NCBI GenBank assembly: GCA_014529385.2 | Contig: CM043951.1 | Location: 113,012,469 to 113,076,468 of the forward strand | DNA from: Adiantum capillus-veneris | Lineage: Eukaryota; Streptophyta; Polypodiopsida; Polypodiales; Pteridaceae | Reading direction: 5' to 3' | DNA length: 64,000 nucleotides | Shown here: one piece after another, positions 34,421 through 45,203 of the stretch | How the letters are laid out: every line of letters begins with the position of its first letter | Position numbering within the stretch: position 1 is the first letter of the stretch | Translations under genes and position numbers: made by a program | Notes under the pieces: model-generated | What the model was told of the DNA's origin: nothing | What the model saw: the letters and a program-made list of their open reading frames with translations, nothing else | The model's database searches: none

Positions 34421-34678
34421 ATGGACGAATGGCTGAAGGAATTTTGTAACTGGAAGACGAAAGAAGAAGAGACGAAGGAGGCACTAGCCGCCTTCATTGA
34501 GGTGCTACTGCCAGGCTACAGTGTCATCAACATTCAAGAGGTAAATTCTCCATCTCGTGTCGCTCGTTCTAACTATAAATTGAGAGCATCAGGTGGGAGG
34601 TCGGTGAAGTGCCATCACTGTTGTCAACCAAGGCACACTGTCAATGAGTGCCAGCAACGAAGGCAGCGAAAGGGCTGA
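34421..34678 (+). pseudogene. Level 2 copy 2: ORF0 N-terminal part
   Basis: 85 codons starting MDEWLKEFCNWKTKEEE. It ends with an intact zinc knuckle, C-HH-C-CQPR-H-TVNE-C (CX2CX4HX4C). It stops before the C-terminal half, which is in another frame. Confidence 0.65.
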
Positions 34679-34985
34679 AGTCATCTACATCGACATTCAT
34701 CGCAAAGAAGTCATTCACATCAAGGAAGGGAAGCAAACGGTGATCGAGACCTCTTTTCCCTAAAGAAACTATAGTCAAAGCTATAACTCCAAAGTGGCCT
34801 AAAGGGGCTGCTCGAGCCAAAGGCAACGAGAAGATAAGCCAATCTAGAAACACATGACCCCGAAGGGAGAAGCATCTTGCCAAGAAAGTGCTTCAAGCTC
34901 AGAAAGCCGGGTTGTACCCAGTTTGCCAAAGAGGAAGTCATCCGAAGCTAAGCGGTGAAAGGTCGCCTACCGGTTTGCACGACGC

Positions 34986-35273
34986 ATGGGAGTGCTACCA
35001 ATCCACTTCGACAATCCGGAAGAAGTGGTAAGAAGATTCCCATGTCCTAGAGAAGAGTGGTTTGGCTACTGCTCTCACTGTTTTGGAAAGAGAGTGGAGG
35101 ATCTTCCTCGTCTCCCGGTACAACTTATCTTGAAGAAGCTCTCTACCACGGGAGAAACCCAGTGGGCTGGGGACGAGTTGCAACTGAATGGAGTAGAATT
35201 CATGCAACACGCCGACTACGGAAATTACCTACAATTGTTGTTAGCCAAGAGGCTGGGAGTGGCCAGACGCGTC
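34986..35273 (+). pseudogene. Level 2 copy 2: ORF0 C-terminal part, 5' side of the level 3 insertion
   Basis: Reads LPIHFDNPEEVVRRFPCPREEW, CSHCFGK, LILKKLSTTGETQW and LGVARRV. It is cut by the level 3 LTR at 35274, and translation resumes at 44231. A small frame change lies near QWAGDE. Confidence 0.65.
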
Positions 35274-35566
35274 TGTTAACCCTCACGGCTCACGGACACC
35301 CATCACCTACGATGGACGCGTATTATGTATTTGGTAAAGTCAGGTACCGGGCTTGTCGGACCAATAGGAAAAGGTAGAGTGATCGCCGATGAGAGGCGCA
35401 CTTTAACTTGGACATTCAAGGGATTAGTTGGTTAAGCATGGGCGCCCAAGTGTGAATGGGGTGAGCTCCTATAAAAGCCAACTAAACCTAATTTTTACTC
35501 ATTCTCTCATTTGTGCAATTGAAGAGTGCTCTTGCTCCATCTCCATCTTCTTCTTCTTCACCTCCT

Positions 35567-35599
<33 letters not shown>

Positions 35600-35849
35600 G
35601 AGAGTGTGTGTGCGATTGAGCATTACGAAGGCACGACGGCGGCGAAGCGGTTGAGCGCGGCACGACTGCAGCTTCTTCTTCATCGCGGCGAGGAATCCAC
35701 CACGAAGGCGAGCGTAGAGCGGTGAGTGACACACCCTTTGTTTTCTTGAGCTTGCTAGTTTAGGCTTGTTGTGTGCTTGGAGCCGTTTGTGGCTCGCATA
35801 CGGTGTATCGGCAAGTCCCTTGCTTCGACAGTGCGGCAAGGAGCGCACA
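35274..35849 (+). mobile_element. Level 3 5' LTR
   Basis: TATAAAAG at 35470-35477 is the likely TATA box. (GT)n(GA)n lies at about 35570-35600. It ends CGCACA before the primer site. Confidence 0.93.
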
Positions 35850-35852
35850 TTT

Positions 35853-35870
35853 TTGGCGCCGCTGCCGGGG
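35853..35870 (+). promoter_or_regulatory. Primer binding site for tRNA-Asp
   Basis: TGGCGCCGCTGCCGGGGA, three bases inside the LTR, differs at one position from the complement of the plant tRNA-Asp 3' end (TGGCGCCGTTGCCGGGGA, from general knowledge). Athila/Tat-type elements commonly use this primer. Confidence 0.8.
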
Positions 35871-35954
35871 ATATGCCCTACACTAAGCTCGGTTAGCACT
35901 TTACGCTTCCTTGTGGTGCAATTTCTATCATAGGAAAGGCAGGGAAGGAGTGTG

Positions 35955-36470
35955 TGGAAGATTTCTGTTTTTTGCGTTTTCTGCAATTGCTATCAAGTTT
36001 CAATTTCTGCTATTGTCTGCGTTTTTTCAATTTCTGCAATTTCTGCATTTTCAAGTTCGGCGTTTTCAATTTCTGCAATTTTCTGCATTTCTGTCAATTT
36101 GCTGCAATTTCTGCGTTTTTTCCTGCAATTTCTGTAATTTTCTGCAATTTCTGCGATTTTCTGCAATTTCTGCGTTTTTTCTGCAATCTCTGCGTTTTTT
36201 CCGCATTTTCTGCAATTGCTGCATTTCTGCGTTTTTCTGCATTTTTTTTCAATTTCTGTATTTTCTTGAGGAAAAAAAAAAAAAACTAAAATTAATTGAA
36301 AAAAAAAAAGAAATAATTCGGAAATTAAAAACGCGAGCGAGTGGGCGGCGATATTTTTCGAAAATAAAAAACGTGACTCTTAAAACGGACGGGTTGGTTT
36401 GTATAAAAGGTAAATCGGGATCGGGATCATTTTCCCAAGCCCAAGCCCAAGCCCAAGCCCAAGCCCAGGC
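35955..36470 (+). repeat. Level 3 leader: T-rich TTTCTGCAAT repeats and (CCCAAG)n
   Basis: About 300 bases (35955-36260) are degenerate copies of TTTCTGCAAT/TTTCTGCGTTTT. Five perfect CCCAAG hexamers plus one variant lie at 36434-36469. Frames through it are repeat translations. It sits in the untranslated leader between primer site and the large ORF. Confidence 0.85.
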
Positions 36471-36846
36471 CTCAGTCCTATGATATATACTAGACTCACT
36501 CTTATATATATACCCTACTCCCTCAAGAGAGAATGAGAGCATATGGGACAAGTCCTCCACTCTCCTCCTTTCTCTTCCCACTTGCACCCTTAGACTTTCT
36601 AGTTTGGGCCTAGTTCCCTACTGGAAATTGACAGTTTTAGGGATTTCGAGGGCATAGAGTGACCAAACGGAGGGCTGTAAAGCACGGCACGACCCTCTGA
36701 CCGATACGCTCGTTTCGAGCTATCACACGGCCCATTCCACGACACGCTCTAAAAAATCTAGCAAAAAAACAAACAAAAAACACGCTAAAAACTAATCACA
36801 AGGCCTCCTAGAGCAGCTTTTTGACACCTTAGGGTATCAAAAGCAC

Positions 36847-39800
36847 ATGCACTTACGCTCTGGGCGGGTGCTAAAACACGAGCATATTGAGGGTGCCTCT
36901 GTTCATACGGACACCCATTACCCATCCACGATAAGCTCTAGACCCTCAACGGGGACACAAGGTAGCACCACCCAAGACCCTAAAATAGCCGCTAGTGATT
37001 CCTCCTCCGACTCAGAAATCATGGAAGCATACCCTAACCAAAACACTGAGAGAGAAGGCCATGCACCTCCCGAAGCTCCACAGCCTAGTACTAGTATGTT
37101 TAGCCGTTTCATGGAAACATTAGGTAGAGCTACTCGCTCGGAACCTGATGCAGATGAAGCACGCGAAGGGGGTGGGGAAGTGGAATCTCCTTTCACATCG
37201 CACGTGGACCCCACACCCCCAAAGAGTGTCCATGTGGATATCCTACCAACTTCTTACCAAGAAGGCCCTGTTGAGCTGCCTCCTTCAGAAGTTCCCTCTA
37301 GAGTACCGTTGGTGGCAAGTAAAACCACGGGGAGCAACATTGCTTCTACCTCACAAGAAACCGTTAACACGTCGACTCTAGAAGGATTGTTCATTAATGA
37401 TCATTGGACATACGACCTCCACACTGAAGTGTTGACGGATCTACACTCTGGCCACGCCTACCATGTAGGATGGATAGAGATTGTACAGTCCACCTCTAGT
37501 GCCACGAGCATCGAAGATCAACAGAAAATGATCTGTAATGTTATCCATGGCATTATTCAATCAGAAAGGCAAAACCGAGGGGTAAATATACTCTCAACTG
37601 GCCCCATGAGATTTCTGGATACGAGCAAGGCTCAACAGCCTACTCTATCACAAATGGAGACTCCTCTAATGAGCCCCATGGACCCATCTTACGTCATTTC
37701 ACCTGGGGTCTCTATGCAATCTGAGCCTCCGAGCGAAAACTTTAGCTTCCCTAACTTGGCTCAACCCTCTATCAAGGAAAACACAGTGCTCACTCCAGGG
37801 ATAAGCCTGACAGAGAATGTACCGATGACATCTACGGTTAGCGCAGTGCCACTACCTAGTGTCGTAGTACCTAATATGGGGCCTCGACCATATGTGCCTC
37901 TAGCCCCTTATGCACACATGGCCCCCACACCTCCAATTGTACCACTTGCTTATGCTCCTCGAGTGCCGCTCCCTAGCTCTTATCCGAGTGGACCTATGCC
38001 CGGTTATGTTCCATATCCTGCATCATCCACACATATGCCAAGACCGGTACCCGTTCCTCTCCCACATATGATTCCAAGAGTACCTCCACCGGCCCTGCCT
38101 CCTCACATAGGTGACTTGGCAGCGTTTGCTCAAACCATAGGTCGATCTATCGCGGAAAATATGCGTCATGCATCTGATAGAGAGCCTAGAAGTAAGGCAG
38201 TACAAATTGCCAAACTCACGCAAAAATTCAATGGGGATGAAGATGCTAGGAAACACATTGAAGTGTTTGAACAAGTATGTGATTCCTTAGGGGAACGCAA
38301 CGAACTACATAAGTGCAATGCCTTAAGCTTGACATTAAGTGGGAAGGCTGGAGATTGGTATAGGACCCTAAGGGTGGACGAGAAAACAATCTACCCTACC
38401 CTTCGAAGGTTGTTTCTAAAGGAGTACATACGAGAAGGTGTGCTTTGGGGTGTAGCATCTCAGCTACAGAAGGCCGAACGTAAGGAAGGAGAGTCAGTAA
38501 GGGACTTCATTAGTCGTCTAAAGCACTTAAACTCTCGTTGCCCTGTAAATGAGCGCTTCAACAATAACCAACTGCTTGATCGATTCATTCGAGGGTTGAG
38601 GAATGAAGGAATCTATAATGGACTAGTGATTAGAGGTATCACAACCTGGGAAGATGTCACTGCCAATGCAATCCAATTAGAGGACAACTTGATGATAGCA
38701 GGCATGAGGGTGTCTACTGACACGAGATCCACTAGCTCACAAGCCATTGAGTATGAACCCATGACTGCAAAGCCCATTGCCAATGAGCCAAAGGTATTTG
38801 AGACATTCTTGACAGACCTCACCAAGGCAATCCAAGAGTCTCTTAAGGATAATCGACCCCCTCAAAATAGTCACATGTATCCAAGAAGGGAGCAACAATG
38901 GTGTTCCATTTGCTTAGGTCCACATAGCACTAGTGAGTGCCCTACGTTTAGAGTAAAATTTAATGGAACTTGCAACGCATGTGGTAGGTATGGTCACCAA
39001 GCTAAGGATTGTTTAATGATCAAACGTATGATGGAAAATAGACCACCTGTAGCCTGGACGGATGCGCCTCGACCTCCTGTATTGATGCCTACTCCACCTG
39101 TTGAGCAACTACCGCAACACATGGTCCCTAGATCTCAAAATGTTGTACAAGCTACATCGCTACCACCTCCTGTGCTAGGACCGCAGCCCCCGCATCCAAG
39201 AGTCGCCCCTATGAACCAAGTGGGTTGCGAGCCATCAAATGCTTATGCAGATGGCTGTGAGGAGGAAATAGACACTAGTATTGCCTACGGACTTGATACA
39301 TTGGAAGAATGTCCTATATACTACATGGAAGATTGTTGGGGACAAGTCAAGCCGGTTTATCAAGCTGCTGCTCTCGCATCCAGAGGTCAAAATATCAACA
39401 CCCAGGCTAGGAGGCCACCTCTTCAATGCTACGAGTGTGGTGGACCACATCGAGTAGCGGAGTGCCCTATTAGGCTGCAAAAGAATGCTGCACAGATGCA
39501 AGTGAATCAAGGGAGCACGTCTGCAATGCCAATACTCACATGTAATCGTTGTGGCATAGATCACTTGATTGCCCAATGCCCCTATAACCCAAATGCGCCT
39601 AAAATCACACCCCTAAATTTGGTCGAAATTGCTAGTGTGACATCGCCAATGCCACCCGTCGCACCCGCTTATGCGATTACACGGTCCATGCTTCAAGGGC
39701 CAGGACATATCCTCGAAGAGAGAGATACCGCGTCAGTTATCCAAGCAAAGAAAAAGAAGACACGAAGGAAGAAGTCGCAGAATACGGAAAATTCAAAGCC

Positions 39801-42027
39801 AAGTTCCAAAACAAACATAGGAACAGGAGATGACCCCGTGTATATGAATGACCTCGAGGATGATTCAGATTCAGTCGACACAATGGAGACTAGAACCAAT
39901 ACCACAAAGGGAAAGACCGACAAGGAAAACCGTAACATGGAACCAAATGAAAACCGAATGAGAGAAAACCATAAAGAGCCTCTGAAAACACCACAAGTGT
40001 TTCCAAATCCAATCCAAGACCCCGAAGATAAACCGCAGGGGCAAAAAGGGAAGAATCGTAAAAAGAAGATTGGGACGTACCCAAACCCTGTAGACGAGAT
40101 TAAGCAGGTGAAACATCTAAGAGGTTTAGTGGAGGAGACTCAAAGGAAACTAGAACCAGAACCCATGCAGGTCAAAATTCATGACACATTGTTTCCCACG
40201 CAAGTTCATCCACCCCACATGAACCATAGACCGTTAGCCATATCTAGTATCATCCAAGAAGGGAGTGAGGACAGGACATCAGAAAGTGAGCATACACCCT
40301 TCTTGTTGGAAAGGATGTTTAACGAAGGAATACCTGATCCCATTGAGGAATATGAGATTCCATCCTCACCAGTTCCTAGTCAAGGACCTACACCCTGCAA
40401 AACGCCAATGAATGTTGCCAAACTAGTGGACTTCATGTCTTCTGAGGTCCGAACCACGATCATAGCAAAGCTGTATGGAGATCCTGAGTTATTCCTTGCA
40501 CTTCGAGCATTCCTTAACGGAGAGCTACGAACGGGATTACCGCAGTTTGCGCAACCAAATAGGCCTGACTCGATTATGATTGATGAGGAAAATCATGTGC
40601 AATCACTTGACTTAGATGGACACGAGTCTGTGATCGAGGTACCCATTAATGAATTAGGGCAGTATTTTGAAGGCGACGAGTCTAATGCGACCCTACCCAT
40701 CACTACCAAGGGATTAACTATAAAGGGAATTCTTGATGGTGGTGCGGGAGTTAGCATCGTTACAAAAGATTGTTGGGAATCCATGGGAAAACCCCGCCTC
40801 AGTGTTACTAACATTGTGGTAAAGATGGCAAATGGTACCATAGCCAAACCTATGGGGATGCTCAAGGATCTTAAGATCAAAGTTCTAGGACACAAGGTAC
40901 GACATACGTTCATTGTAATGGATTTCTCTAAACACCTTATGTCATATGAAATGATTTTAGGACGACCATTCATGAGGGAAGCACAAATGGTTCACGATTG
41001 GTCTAAAAATCATGTCTATTTGCAATTCCAAGACTCTGTCCTTAGAGTGGATTTGGTGACTGGTAAGGTACACCCCTTAGGGAGTAAAACCATTATTGAT
41101 CATCGCTCTGACACCACAGTTCACTCGGCCCCACTACAATATTGTTACACTTGTAAGAAGGATACAGACATTGGCCAAGATTCTCCTTATATGGATGTGT
41201 TACCGGGTATGACGGAATCAGACAATGTGGATTGGGTCCACCTAGCATCAACCATAGACACTTGGGGAAATAGGGGGACGACCTGGGTAACACCAGAGGG
41301 GGATGAAATGCCTATACCCTTAAATATGCTACAAGCAATGCATATCGCTTCCGACAAGACTCATCCTAAGGTAACGAAGAAAACATACAAGTGGGTCCCT
41401 AAAGCTTCTTTAGTGACCATAGCTAGTGCAAAAAAACAGAAGCCTTGTAAGAAACGTACCACTCGCTCCAAGAAAAGTAAGAAAATGTTGCGATGGATCC
41501 CTAAACGACTATTGGAAGCCCAAGGCTACTATCAAGGAAATGATCAAATCTGGGTGCCAAAACGTAGATTGTGCTCTTACCTATCACCTGACCCAAGTGA
41601 GCCCAATCCCGTAGCTCCAAAACGAATCAATGAGCGTGGAAAGAAAAAGATCACAGAATGCTACACACCCGCTCCCGAGCTAGTTTGGGTACCAAAGAAA
41701 GAACGATTTGTTCCACCTAGCTCAGGAAGGGGGGAGTCCCATGAAGATTCTAGCTCCTCATGTAATACATCCATAGAGGTAAAAGCTTCTACACAGCCTC
41801 CATCTATAGTAGTGGACCTCCATGAAGCTACAAAAGAATCCACACCTCCCAGTGTTCAAGAATCACCTAATGAACCACTTCAAGTTCGATCCTGGGAGAG
41901 TACCTTACCACCCTTGCAACTTGACGAGGCACCTAGGGTAATAGAAAACTACTGGCAAAAATCCTCACCTATTACCAACTGGAACAATTGGTTTCAAAGG
42001 GTGACAAGCTCATTTCAAACGGTATGA
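36847..42027 (+). CDS. Level 3 Gag-protease polyprotein, 1726 aa, with WVPK/QGYY repeats
   Basis: The start MHLRSGRVL has the LRSG motif common near the N-terminus of plant gypsy Gag. Residues 1-340 are acidic and low in structure, and 340-430 are Pro-rich. Gag capsid is at about 448-620 (GDWYRTL, LRRLFLKEYI, LKHLNSRCP, FIRGL). Four zinc knuckles follow: CSICLGPHSTSEC (~685), CNACGRYGHQAKDC (~707), CYECGGPHRVAEC (~861) and CNRCGIDHLIAQC (~898). Three of them are the shortened CX2CX3HX4C form. A Lys-rich linker (~970-1100) precedes protease at ~1285-1400, with ILDGGAGVSIVT as catalytic loop and YEMILGRPFM. The tail carries WVPK-type repeats at ~1515, 1549-1576 and 1612. It ends with TGA and no pol follows in any frame. 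It is a fully open frame, unlike every other retroelement gene here. Function: particle assembly and proteolysis. The repeat tail is unexplained. Confidence 0.9.
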   Translation: MHLRSGRVLKHEHIEGASVHTDTHYPSTISSRPSTGTQGSTTQDPKIAASDSSSDSEIMEAYPNQNTEREGHAPPEAPQPSTSMFSRFMETLGRATRSEPDADEAREGGGEVESPFTSHVDPTPPKSVHVDILPTSYQEGPVELPPSEVPSRVPLVASKTTGSNIASTSQETVNTSTLEGLFINDHWTYDLHTEVLTDLHSGHAYHVGWIEIVQSTSSATSIEDQQKMICNVIHGIIQSERQNRGVNILSTGPMRFLDTSKAQQPTLSQMETPLMSPMDPSYVISPGVSMQSEPPSENFSFPNLAQPSIKENTVLTPGISLTENVPMTSTVSAVPLPSVVVPNMGPRPYVPLAPYAHMAPTPPIVPLAYAPRVPLPSSYPSGPMPGYVPYPASSTHMPRPVPVPLPHMIPRVPPPALPPHIGDLAAFAQTIGRSIAENMRHASDREPRSKAVQIAKLTQKFNGDEDARKHIEVFEQVCDSLGERNELHKCNALSLTLSGKAGDWYRTLRVDEKTIYPTLRRLFLKEYIREGVLWGVASQLQKAERKEGESVRDFISRLKHLNSRCPVNERFNNNQLLDRFIRGLRNEGIYNGLVIRGITTWEDVTANAIQLEDNLMIAGMRVSTDTRSTSSQAIEYEPMTAKPIANEPKVFETFLTDLTKAIQESLKDNRPPQNSHMYPRREQQWCSICLGPHSTSECPTFRVKFNGTCNACGRYGHQAKDCLMIKRMMENRPPVAWTDAPRPPVLMPTPPVEQLPQHMVPRSQNVVQATSLPPPVLGPQPPHPRVAPMNQVGCEPSNAYADGCEEEIDTSIAYGLDTLEECPIYYMEDCWGQVKPVYQAAALASRGQNINTQARRPPLQCYECGGPHRVAECPIRLQKNAAQMQVNQGSTSAMPILTCNRCGIDHLIAQCPYNPNAPKITPLNLVEIASVTSPMPPVAPAYAITRSMLQGPGHILEERDTASVIQAKKKKTRRKKSQNTENSKPSSKTNIGTGDDPVYMNDLEDDSDSVDTMETRTNTTKGKTDKENRNMEPNENRMRENHKEPLKTPQVFPNPIQDPEDKPQGQKGKNRKKKIGTYPNPVDEIKQVKHLRGLVEETQRKLEPEPMQVKIHDTLFPTQVHPPHMNHRPLAISSIIQEGSEDRTSESEHTPFLLERMFNEGIPDPIEEYEIPSSPVPSQGPTPCKTPMNVAKLVDFMSSEVRTTIIAKLYGDPELFLALRAFLNGELRTGLPQFAQPNRPDSIMIDEENHVQSLDLDGHESVIEVPINELGQYFEGDESNATLPITTKGLTIKGILDGGAGVSIVTKDCWESMGKPRLSVTNIVVKMANGTIAKPMGMLKDLKIKVLGHKVRHTFIVMDFSKHLMSYEMILGRPFMREAQMVHDWSKNHVYLQFQDSVLRVDLVTGKVHPLGSKTIIDHRSDTTVHSAPLQYCYTCKKDTDIGQDSPYMDVLPGMTESDNVDWVHLASTIDTWGNRGTTWVTPEGDEMPIPLNMLQAMHIASDKTHPKVTKKTYKWVPKASLVTIASAKKQKPCKKRTTRSKKSKKMLRWIPKRLLEAQGYYQGNDQIWVPKRRLCSYLSPDPSEPNPVAPKRINERGKKKITECYTPAPELVWVPKKERFVPPSSGRGESHEDSSSSCNTSIEVKASTQPPSIVVDLHEATKESTPPSVQESPNEPLQVRSWESTLPPLQLDEAPRVIENYWQKSSPITNWNNWFQRVTSSFQTV

Positions 42028-43649
42028 TCAAGGAAGGGGGGAGTGTTTGCTGACAGTCATCATTCATTTGTTTCCCTCTCAACCTTTTTCCCTGACCTCT
42101 TAATCTCCGATCTTAGGGAATGTACATATAAAGCTTTATACACACAAAAAAAAAAAAAGAGCAAGAGCAATTAGCAAACGAGTATGCACATTAAAGTCAA
42201 AACATTGACTCAGACCTACACATGTCACATCTGGTACAGTGAAACAGAAACCTATGCCATAAAACACCTTTGATCCTCATCACTTGAGTGATGGAGGGTA
42301 GGTAAGATTAGTACGATAGGAGTGTTTCTGTTTTAGAGTTGAGTGATTAGCAAAGTTCTCTTTTCCCACTGATGTGCCTCCTAGAGGTATTGTTTGTGTT
42401 TCATAGTGTGTACAGGAGCATGTTGCTGTGGTTAGGATTTGGACCTTCATGGAATCTTTCTCTCGTTCACACTTCAAATCAAGCGCGACCATCAACACAA
42501 ACAGGTGTTTCTTGTCCATTAGCATTGCCCTTATCTTTTTTGCATCCATGTTTGTCTGCTTTGATTGTGATTGGTAGCATAATATTAAGCGCATTGGCTT
42601 AGTATCAAACATTTAATTCAATGTAATGTTTTGTCATAATCACTTGTTTAGGTGTAAAAATCAAGCAGTCCGACTAAGCTAGTTTGACCAAGCTAGGTAT
42701 TAGAAATCTTCTCTTAATACCATGGGGAATGCCTTCCTAATAATCAATGGTTACTTAGGTTCTTAATCCGATTTAGGCAGCATTGTATGAAATGTACTAG
42801 GGCTTTCTAGTGGGCTTAACCCTATCGACCTTTAGCTTAAGTATTATAAAGGGAGTTTACTAATGTGATGAGCCTGGGGAGGGTAACAGTGTTATATGAC
42901 CCCCCAAAGTTACAAAATTAAAATGATGAAAATGAACAAACAAAAAATCAAAGTGCCACTATGTAAAATTTTAAGCTGGAAGAGAAATCTCAGCTTGATT
43001 TGGTACTTCACTCACATGTATTGCCTATGGTACTAGAGCCCTAGAGGTTCCCAGTGTGGGCGCTTTTCCTTGAAAAGCAAAAAACCCAAGGCATACAAAA
43101 TAAGCACACACATCATAATTGAATCACTGTGAAAAGACCTTGGGGGGTCAAAGAAAAAGTAATCAGTCAGGCGATGATTTCATGAGAAATTCCTTTTATG
43201 GTAGCTTAACTACAAAGTCTTCTAGGTATAGCCTCTAGTCAGCCCTCGAACATGAATACTTGGCTCTCGCGATTAAACAACTTAATTGACCACAGAAAAT
43301 TAAGAAGCTTACCCATGGTATTAATATTCGATCTCTAGTGCCTTTCGACCGTCAAATTAGCGACCCCAGACTTGTTTAATTTTCTACCTTTACATCTGTT
43401 TATGCATTTGATTACATTGCAATTTAATGTTCATTGCTACCAAATTGTTTGAAATTCTTTTACCAATCAATGTGTCTACCTAAAATTGCATATGCTTTTT
43501 AAGAGAATGCAATTACTGTGCCAATGTTGTTTGATTTTGCAGTGACTGAAGAAGGCTAAGGACATTCATCTCAAATGCTCTTCCACCTCGACGACCCAGC
43601 TTCAACTCAATAGCTTCCGAGGACGGAATCTACATCAGGAAGGGGGGCA
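42028..43649 (+). other. Level 3 3' non-coding region
   Basis: 1.6 kb without a credible ORF. It contains a second copy of the polypurine core (42031-42041) followed at once by AGTGTTTGC. The true polypurine tract is at 43637-43647, just before the 3' LTR. A poly-A run is at about 42147-42158. Confidence 0.7.
43637..43649 (+). promoter_or_regulatory. Level 3 polypurine tract
   Basis: AGGAAGGGGGGCA immediately precedes the 3' LTR at 43650. Confidence 0.85.
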
Positions 43650-43942
43650 TGTTAACCCTCACGGCTCACGGACACCCATCACCTACGATGGACGCGTATT
43701 ATGTATTTGGTAAAGTCAGGTACCGGGCTTGTCGGACCAATAGGGAAAGGTAGAGTGATCGCCGATGAGAGGCGCACTTTAACTTGGACATTCAAGGGAT
43801 TAGTTGGTTAAGCATGGGCGCCCAAGTGTGAATGGGGTGAGCTCCTATAAAAGCCAACTAAACCTAATTTTTACTCATTCTCTCATTTGTGCAATTGAAG
43901 AGTGCTCTTGCTCCATCTCCATCTTCTTCTTCTTCACCTCCT

Positions 43943-43975
<33 letters not shown>

Positions 43976-44225
43976 GAGAGTGTGTGTGCGATCGAGCATT
44001 ACGAAGGCACGACGGCGGCGAAGCGGTTGAGCGCGGCACGACTGCAGCTTCTTCTTCATCGCGGCGAGGAATCCACCACGAAGGCGAGCGTAGAGCGGTG
44101 AGTGACACACCCTTTGTTTTCTTGAGCTTGCTAGTTTAGGCTTGTTGTGTGCTTGGAGCCGTTTGTGGCTCGCATACGGTGTATCGGCAAGTCCCTTGCT
44201 TCGACAGTGCGGCAAGGAGCGCACA
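43650..44225 (+). mobile_element. Level 3 3' LTR
   Basis: 576 bp, nearly identical to the 5' copy, followed by the GCGTC duplication at 44226-44230. Confidence 0.95.
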
Positions 44226-44230
44226 GCGTC

Positions 44231-44336
44231 TCCATCACCCCTTACGCGCTGAGCAACGAAGGAAAGGTAGAGCCCATGAAAGGCGACCACCTCCTGTGGA
44301 TGTGCCGACTCATCAACACTGGCACGATAAGAGTAT
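44231..44336 (+). pseudogene. Level 2 copy 2: ORF0 end, 3' side of the level 3 insertion
   Basis: Reads SITPYALSNEGKVEPMKGD..LLWMCRLINTGTIRV to a stop. It completes the ORF0 part that ends at 35273 when the insertion and one TSD are removed. Confidence 0.75.
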
Positions 44337-44671
44337 AAGTAAATATTTCATCCTCTGTGCATGATGGAAAACGGGCCAACGCCATTCCCGTTCAGATTCT
44401 TGCAGCAGATACATGTGAATATCTATGTAGATAGGAAAGTCTTCTACCAACAGAAGATCGTACACCTATTCGGTGCGGCGGTACTAGGAGAAATCCTCAA
44501 TTCCCCGAACCCTATCATTCTCCCCATATTAGATTACCATCATTCCTTTAATGCTTTTATCTTTATCTTGTTTTAACCTATCCACCCACCCTTGTAAAAA
44601 GCTGCTATGAGCCGCACTGTTAATGTAATGTAAAAAAAAAAGAAAAAAAGAGGTTTGTAATTTCCTGAGTC

Positions 44672-45203
44672 ATGTCAAGTGTTTCTTTCCCCACGTTCAG
44701 TGGAAAGAAGGGAGAGGATCTCACCACCGACCTTTTGGATGATTTCGACATTGCTTGTATCGTCTCCAACAAAGATGATGATGCTTCACGACTTAGAATT
44801 TTTCCTCTACTGATGAAAGTAGAGGCCAAGTCCTGGTATAATGCATTGCCCCAAGCCACCAAGAATTCATGGGGTGTGTTAATGGCTACTTTTGTAAAGA
44901 GGTTTGGTGGAGGCACAACCTCGGAGAGGCTATGGCAGTTACTGACAGAATTAGCAGGGAGGCCTGCTGGAGTATGCCACCTACGAGTCCAAATTTGTGG
45001 ACTTATGGGAGAGATGGGTTGCCTCGCTGGAGGAAGGTGAAGGAGCGCCTAATTTCCTAAAGAAGGACCGTTTCATTGCTGGTCTATGGTCGCCGCTTAG
45101 AGATAAGGTGAAGGGAAGGTTTCCTGCAACATATGAGTTGGCAGTCGAAGTAGACCGCCTTAAAGACAAGAAGCTACGCATGCAAGCAAGAGTAAACGAG
45201 TGA
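44672..45203 (+). pseudogene. Level 2 copy 2: Gag capsid
   Basis: MSSVSFPTFSGKKGED through SWYNALPQATKNSWGVL and FVKRFGGGTTSERLW is intact here (copy 1 is frameshifted). A two-base deletion near 44,952 then shifts frame, and the rest continues at 44,997 as WERWVASLEEGEG and LKDKKLRMQARVNE to a private TGA at 45201-45203. The two copies thus carry different inactivating changes. Confidence 0.75.

Larger units (their letters stand above)
35274..44225 (+). mobile_element. Level 3: recent non-autonomous gag-protease LTR retrotransposon
   Basis: Identical-length 576-bp LTRs lie at 35274-35849 and 43650-44225, TGTTAACC..GCGCACA. By eye I count two differences (near 35370 and 35612). The 5-bp duplication GCGTC is at 35269-35273 and 44226-44230. 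The primer site matches tRNA-Asp and the polypurine tract is AGGAAGGGGGG. The 7.8-kb interior has one 1726-aa ORF with Gag, zinc knuckles and protease. There is no RT, RNase H or integrase, so it needs another element's polymerase. It is the youngest element in the window. Confidence 0.95.

Noticed and set aside
36249-36587. 112-codon frame with alternating Ala-Trp
   Set aside because: Antisense reading of the CCCAAG hexamer repeat.
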